A DNA stretch of 64,000 bases, taken from positions 248,001 to 312,000 of the forward strand of contig NZ_FTMG01000001.1 in the NCBI RefSeq assembly GCF_900155965.1, in the 5' to 3' direction. Origin of the DNA: Mucilaginibacter lappiensis. GTDB lineage: Bacteria; Bacteroidota; Bacteroidia; Sphingobacteriales; Sphingobacteriaceae. The notes under the pieces are model-generated. The model was not told where the DNA came from and did no database searches. It saw nothing but the letters and a program-made list of their open reading frames with translations. The translations under genes and the position numbers were made by a program. This document shows positions 59,883 to 64,000 of this stretch, piece by piece (the first letter of the stretch is position 1; each line of letters begins with the position of its first letter).

Positions 59883-62800
59883 TTAGCGTTTAGGGAATAC
59901 GGGGGTAACTTCTATTATTTCTGTATCCTCTTTGATAGTTAATTGATTAACTTGTACCTGCTTTTCTCTTTCAGCTATTTTCTGATTGATCTCCATTTCC
60001 AGTTTCGCCATGTCCCTTTTTAAGGAAGCCAGTTCGTACTCCTGTTCAAATGGCCTTTGGGAAAGCTCGCGGACTTCGGGAATCTGTTTGTTAATCCCGT
60101 CCAGCTCCTTTTCGTAACGTTCTGCCATTCCAACAACCCTGTTGATCGCATCCAAAAAATACCGGGCTGCATTTTTAGGGTTATCGATATGGGGTGCCCC
60201 ACCGTTTTGCATGTACTTAATACCGGTTGAACGACTTTCGGCATAAAGCGAGGTTACGTGAGTGATCCTGCTGGAAAATCCTTCTTCAACTGTTTGCAGC
60301 TTGCGCCTGATAAAAAGATCGAAGCCATACAATTCCCCTAAATGAAGATCAGGTTGGCCATAATCGCTTGGGGACCAGTTTTTATATAACCCGATCAGGT
60401 GATTGCCAATCGCGACATTGTCCGCCAACAGGATATCCTTTAATTTTAGCGGATTCAGCTTGGTGCCGTCTTCATCAAATTTCAAGACCTTCCTGTAGCT
60501 GATTTCATCTTTACGGACCAGTTCCAAGGTTGATTGAGTATCCTGACTTTTCTTTTCGAGGTCTTCCAACAGGTAACGGCTCCGGGCTACTTCTTTGAAG
60601 TGAGCGCCTTTATAGCCTTCCAGTTCTGCAATCTTTTTTTCAAGCCGCGTCTTTTCGAGTAAGGAAGTGTCGCCTGATAAAATCGCGATGTATTCGGAAA
60701 AGCTCATACCGCTCTGTTCGTCCATTGCCCCTTCATCCAGCGTACGCACCGATAATTCATTATTCTTCATCTGGCTGATGAAAATCTGCTTGTTTTTGAG
60801 CAGGTTGAATTTGTAGTTATCCAGTGATTGCTCCACGGCGTAAATGAAATTCCTAACCTTATTACTGTAAAATTGCTTGGCCAGCCAGTTGCCTTGCCGG
60901 GCACCACGGCCATCGCGCTGCTCCAGTTCTGAAGGTTTCCAGGGAATATCCAAATGATGCATGGCAACGATGCGTTCCTGCACATTCAGACCTGTTCCGG
61001 CTTTTTCGGTACTGCCAATCAGAATCCTGATCTCCCCGACGTTCATTTTCCTAAACAGCTCCTTCCGCTGTTTATCCGTTGCCCAGTTGTGTATAAAGGT
61101 GATCTGCTTAGGCGGGATATTGAAATCATTTACCAGCTTATACCGCAAGGCATCATACACATTAAACTCATCGGTTTTCGGTGTGCCGATATCGCTAAAG
61201 ATGATCTGTGTGCCCTTATGCGGGGTGCTTTCATGATAGGTCTCGGCTACGTTCCGGGCGCAAATATTAACCTTATTGCCGGGGTGGTCGCCATATTTAT
61301 CCGGGTTGACCAAGCGCATGTCCACTGCCATTTTCTTGGCATAATTGGTAGCAATTAACATCCGGCCTTTATCCTCATCCCTAGTCAGGGGACGCCTGCC
61401 GATTAACGTAGCATCACCAGTCTTGGCAAATTGCATCAGTCTTTTAATGAAGTCCTGCTGGTCAGGGGTTGGCTTGATATTGACTAAGGTTTCGTCAATT
61501 TCCGGCTTGTCAAGATTGATATGCTTGGCTGTTTTATAATCGGTGATCTGGTTATAAAACAAGGCCAGCTCAGGCACTTTGATAAAGTGGCGAAAACGCT
61601 CTTTTGCCCTGATCTCGTTAGTTACTGTAAATTCAAAATCGACTGTTTTTCGGGCATACACCGCTGCCCAGGCATCAAAATTGGATATCCGCTGCCTTTC
61701 CAGTTCCCGCGGGCGGAGGTATTTAAAGATCAGGTACATTTCCGTCAGGCTGTTGGAAATTGGTGTTCCGGAAAGAAAAGTAGCACAAAGATCCGTGTCG
61801 TAGCGGTCTTGTAAGGTTCGGATCGCAAAAAGCATATTGAGCGCCTTCTGACTTCCGGCTATGTTCCCCAAACCTGCGACTTTGGTGTGCCTCGTAGTGA
61901 AGGTGAGGTTCTTAAACTTATGTGATTCGTCAATAAATAAATGGTCAATATTCGTTTCCCGAAAATTAATGCCGGTATCCTTACGGTTTTCTATGGCCTT
62001 CATCACGCTTTTCAGCTTAGCTTGAAGGTTTTCCTTCCTGATCTCTAAGCCTTTCAGCTTTTCTTTAGTAATTTCTTCTCCTGTACCCTGAAGAGCCAAT
62101 AAATCCAGCTCCGTGTTGTCCAGTTCGATTGTTAAGATCTGCCGCTGAATGTCCGGGTCCTGCGGGATTTTCCCAAACTGGTCATGGGTTAAGATGATGC
62201 AGTCCCAGTTGTTGTTTTTTATCTCGTGAAAGATCCGCTTACGCTTAGCCGGTTCAAAATCATTTTCTCCCGGCGCCAGTAATTTGGCTTTGGGATAAGC
62301 AAACCGGAACGTATCGGTGATTTGCTGTACATTGGTTTTTAAAGCCAATATCATCGGTTTATGGACGATACCCAGGCGTTTCATTTCCATGGCAGCTATG
62401 ATCATCGTCAAAGTCTTGCCTAAGCCTACTTCATGGTCGATCAGTCCGCCATTGTTTTGAATTACCCGCCATGCCGCATTGCGCTGCGATGGATAAAGAT
62501 CATTTATCCTTAGGGCTTTGAAATTCAGTCCCGGAAAGGTCAGGTGGCTACCGTCATATTCCCTAAGCGCATAACAGTTATAAGTGTCGTTGTATAATTT
62601 TTCTAAATACTTTTTATCCTCATTCGGAAGTTCCAGCAACCAAAGCAGGTAACGCGCCCTGATGTTATCGATCTTACGATGCGCGTTTTGAATCGCTTCC
62701 GTATCCGGGACCCGGACAACTTTTCCATATTGTTCAACCGGGTATGTAAAATGAGGGTTAGTATTCAGGAGCGCATATTCCAGTAAAGTATGCCCGGTGA

Positions 62801-64000
62801 TTTTGTTGCTTTCCTTTGGGGTAACCGAAAACTCTTCATTCGTAATTGTGTTACCTTTTTTTTCATAACTTACCTTGTAGTCATCAACGGACACCAGGTA
62901 GCTTATTTTGGTATCCAGTTTGAAAAGGTCAGTTGCAAAACGCTGGTAATAATCAATCGGCACCCAGCGTTCCCCAAGGTTAAAATCAAGCCGTTCAAAT
63001 GGGACTCTTTCGGGCTGCACGCGCCGGATAGCCGCGAGGCTTCTCGCGAACTGTAGATTTTGCGGTTCTTCCTCTGCCAGCTTTTCTGCGGCCTTTAGTT
63101 TTAGAACAACGTTCCCCGAGAGGTAATTATCTGTTGTTTCCCAGTTTAGCGTTTGTGGATTTAAGAAGATCTGATTATCCAGTTGCAAAATGATCTCCTC
63201 GGCTGTTAAGCCGGTTATCTGTCCGATAATGGTGAGATCGACCCGGCCAGCATCGTTCAGGCAACGCGCCAGCGCTTCGGCGGGGTCATCTGTTTTCAGC
63301 ATTTCTTTTTGCTGAAAAAGCGGCCCGTAGAAGATATCGGAGCGTACAATTTTTTCACCCTCCCTGATTTCGAGAGAGGAAAGTATCTTAAAACCTAGGG
63401 CCACATCATTTAAGATGCGGTTCCGGTTAACATTTTTGTTCAGCTCACCATGCCTGGCAATGAAACCGTCATAATAGAAGTTCAGCGATTTGCGCAGCTC
63501 CGGGAACTGAATAGCATGTTCGTTTTCGCAACCGGATAGCTCAAGGTAAATATCCCGCAGTATCAGGTAATCCTCGTAAAAAGACAATTCCGGCTGCGGA
63601 TCAAGCGCATCAAATTTGGCCTCAAAATTATGAGGCTCCCCGATTAAACCAAGCTTACCACCCAAAATCACCAGGGTGTCTTTGATATAAAAAGATTTCA
63701 GATCTGTAAACACCTTGGGTTTATCAGGCAGTAATTTAAAAGCCGGTTCAAGGCTGGAATCCCCTTCGTAACGATAGTCATGACCGAAGTTCTTTAACTT
63801 TATTGACAGGTTATCCAGTTCCTGGCCAAGCGTGAGGCCGGTCATCCATTTTCCGGGGAATGAAATCTCGGATAAGTTACTGTATAACTTGTACGCGAAC
63901 CTTTTATTACTTTTTCCACGGGCGGTCAATAATACAATGCTGTCATGCAGAGGCTTTGTCGTTGTTCGGATAACACTAACCAACCTGGCTGTTCCAGCGT
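59883..64000 (-). CDS. Large SNF2-type helicase, C-terminal part (N-terminal part beyond window; DarB-like)
   Basis: At least 1,366 residues, open to the window edge: the TTG at 63983 is only a possible internal start, and the frame goes on to base 64000. Helicase motifs: [17 protein letters not shown] (I), [13 protein letters not shown] (II), LSGTPISNS (III) and [12 protein letters not shown]...[11 protein letters not shown] (V-VI). Before them is a region ([36 protein letters not shown]) as in the methylase-helicase fusion proteins of conjugative elements and P1 DarB. The methylase half would be upstream, outside the window. A role in protecting incoming DNA is inferred. Confidence 0.85.
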   Translation of the reverse strand, partial: AGTARLVSVIRTTTKPLHDSIVLLTARGKSNKRFAYKLYSNLSEISFPGKWMTGLTLGQELDNLSIKLKNFGHDYRYEGDSSLEPAFKLLPDKPKVFTDLKSFYIKDTLVILGGKLGLIGEPHNFEAKFDALDPQPELSFYEDYLILRDIYLELSGCENEHAIQFPELRKSLNFYYDGFIARHGELNKNVNRNRILNDVALGFKILSSLEIREGEKIVRSDIFYGPLFQQKEMLKTDDPAEALARCLNDAGRVDLTIIGQITGLTAEEIILQLDNQIFLNPQTLNWETTDNYLSGNVVLKLKAAEKLAEEEPQNLQFARSLAAIRRVQPERVPFERLDFNLGERWVPIDYYQRFATDLFKLDTKISYLVSVDDYKVSYEKKGNTITNEEFSVTPKESNKITGHTLLEYALLNTNPHFTYPVEQYGKVVRVPDTEAIQNAHRKIDNIRARYLLWLLELPNEDKKYLEKLYNDTYNCYALREYDGSHLTFPGLNFKALRINDLYPSQRNAAWRVIQNNGGLIDHEVGLGKTLTMIIAAMEMKRLGIVHKPMILALKTNVQQITDTFRFAYPKAKLLAPGENDFEPAKRKRIFHEIKNNNWDCIILTHDQFGKIPQDPDIQRQILTIELDNTELDLLALQGTGEEITKEKLKGLEIRKENLQAKLKSVMKAIENRKDTGINFRETNIDHLFIDESHKFKNLTFTTRHTKVAGLGNIAGSQKALNMLFAIRTLQDRYDTDLCATFLSGTPISNSLTEMYLIFKYLRPRELERQRISNFDAWAAVYARKTVDFEFTVTNEIRAKERFRHFIKVPELALFYNQITDYKTAKHINLDKPEIDETLVNIKPTPDQQDFIKRLMQFAKTGDATLIGRRPLTRDEDKGRMLIATNYAKKMAVDMRLVNPDKYGDHPGNKVNICARNVAETYHESTPHKGTQIIFSDIGTPKTDEFNVYDALRYKLVNDFNIPPKQITFIHNWATDKQRKELFRKMNVGEIRILIGSTEKAGTGLNVQERIVAMHHLDIPWKPSELEQRDGRGARQGNWLAKQFYSNKVRNFIYAVEQSLDNYKFNLLKNKQIFISQMKNNELSVRTLDEGAMDEQSGMSFSEYIAILSGDTSLLEKTRLEKKIAELEGYKGAHFKEVARSRYLLEDLEKKSQDTQSTLELVRKDEISYRKVLKFDEDGTKLNPLKLKDILLADNVAIGNHLIGLYKNWSPSDYGQPDLHLGELYGFDLFIRRKLQTVEEGFSSRITHVTSLYAESRSTGIKYMQNGGAPHIDNPKNAARYFLDAINRVVGMAERYEKELDGINKQIPEVRELSQRPFEQEYELASLKRDMAKLEMEINQKIAEREKQVQVNQLTIKEDTEIIEVTPVFPKR

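Larger units (their letters stand above)
48304..64000. mobile_element. Integrated mobile element at the tmRNA 3' end (ICE-like; left part, right end outside window)
   Basis: Starts at or near the tmRNA 3' end. Evidence: a large serine recombinase is the first gene, facing the tmRNA; further on come an ArdC-like protein, DUF4099/DUF3945 protein, M23 peptidase, a TraG/VirD4 coupling protein and a very large SNF2-type helicase, a gene set typical of Bacteroidota conjugative elements. Genes 53537 to the window end are on the minus strand, away from chromosomal types. The relaxase, transfer pore and right attachment site are not seen. ICE versus mobilisable element is therefore open. Confidence 0.75.

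Noticed and set aside
1..64000. CRISPR array or insertion sequence with a transposase gene
   Set aside because: No regularly spaced repeat array and no transposase gene were found; the palindromes are isolated copies.

Overview
The window looks like a chromosomal stretch of a Bacteroidota bacterium of the Sphingobacteriaceae type (Mucilaginibacter- or Pedobacter-like). The grounds are a SusC/SusD pair with satellite lipoproteins, -7 boxes of the TAnnTTTG form, little sign of Shine-Dalgarno sequences, a tmRNA whose encoded tag is GENNYALAA, a fused E1 alpha/beta ketoacid dehydrogenase, and intergenic palindromes of the 'GTCATTGCGAGG...CAATGAC' kind. The genus call is inference.

Layout. (1) 1-7448: right-hand part of a polysaccharide-utilisation-type locus (SusC cut by the window edge, SusD, two surface lipoproteins), closed by a strong hairpin. 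(2) 7791-14739: a TMEM220-like membrane protein followed by a complete, tightly packed ebo cluster (eboA-F), implicated in moving precursors to the periplasm in cyanobacteria. (3) 14953-17930: secreted endonuclease and proline dehydrogenase on the minus strand. (4) 17989-26071: aromatic amino acid genes in two groups: S4 protein-aroB-sterol desaturase-like, then pheA-DAHP synthase/chorismate mutase-aroA-aroC. The second group is preceded by a Tyr/Phe-rich leader peptide and attenuator. (5) 26187-47847: ordinary housekeeping and accessory genes (MFS, DinB, esterase, an orphan double-glycine peptide, two L,D-transpeptidases, nitroreductase, E1 alpha/beta, DUF1573, aminotransferase, quinone-oxidoreductase type enzyme, ABC permease, AraC, old yellow enzyme, cupin, SDR/HxlR pair, acyltransferase).

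(6) 47937-48304 is the tmRNA gene. An integrated mobile element starts at its 3' end and runs off the right edge. Its first gene is a large serine recombinase whose last 21 codons are read antisense through the tmRNA. After it come small genes, a cysM/MocR cargo pair, and a conjugation block on the minus strand: TOPRIM-like protein, DUF4099/DUF3945 protein, ArdC-like protein with a degraded zinc site, M23 peptidase, three tandem paralogous small proteins (the middle one frameshifted), a TraG/VirD4 coupling protein, and a very large SNF2-type helicase that is cut by the window. The relaxase, the transfer pore genes and the right end are not visible, so 'integrative conjugative element' is an inference.

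The observations I rate highest are the serine-recombinase element at ssrA with a reading frame borrowed from the tmRNA, the aromatic leader/attenuator, the triplicated element proteins, the complete ebo cluster, the heptanucleotide repeat inside aroA, and the orphan double-glycine cysteine-rich peptide.
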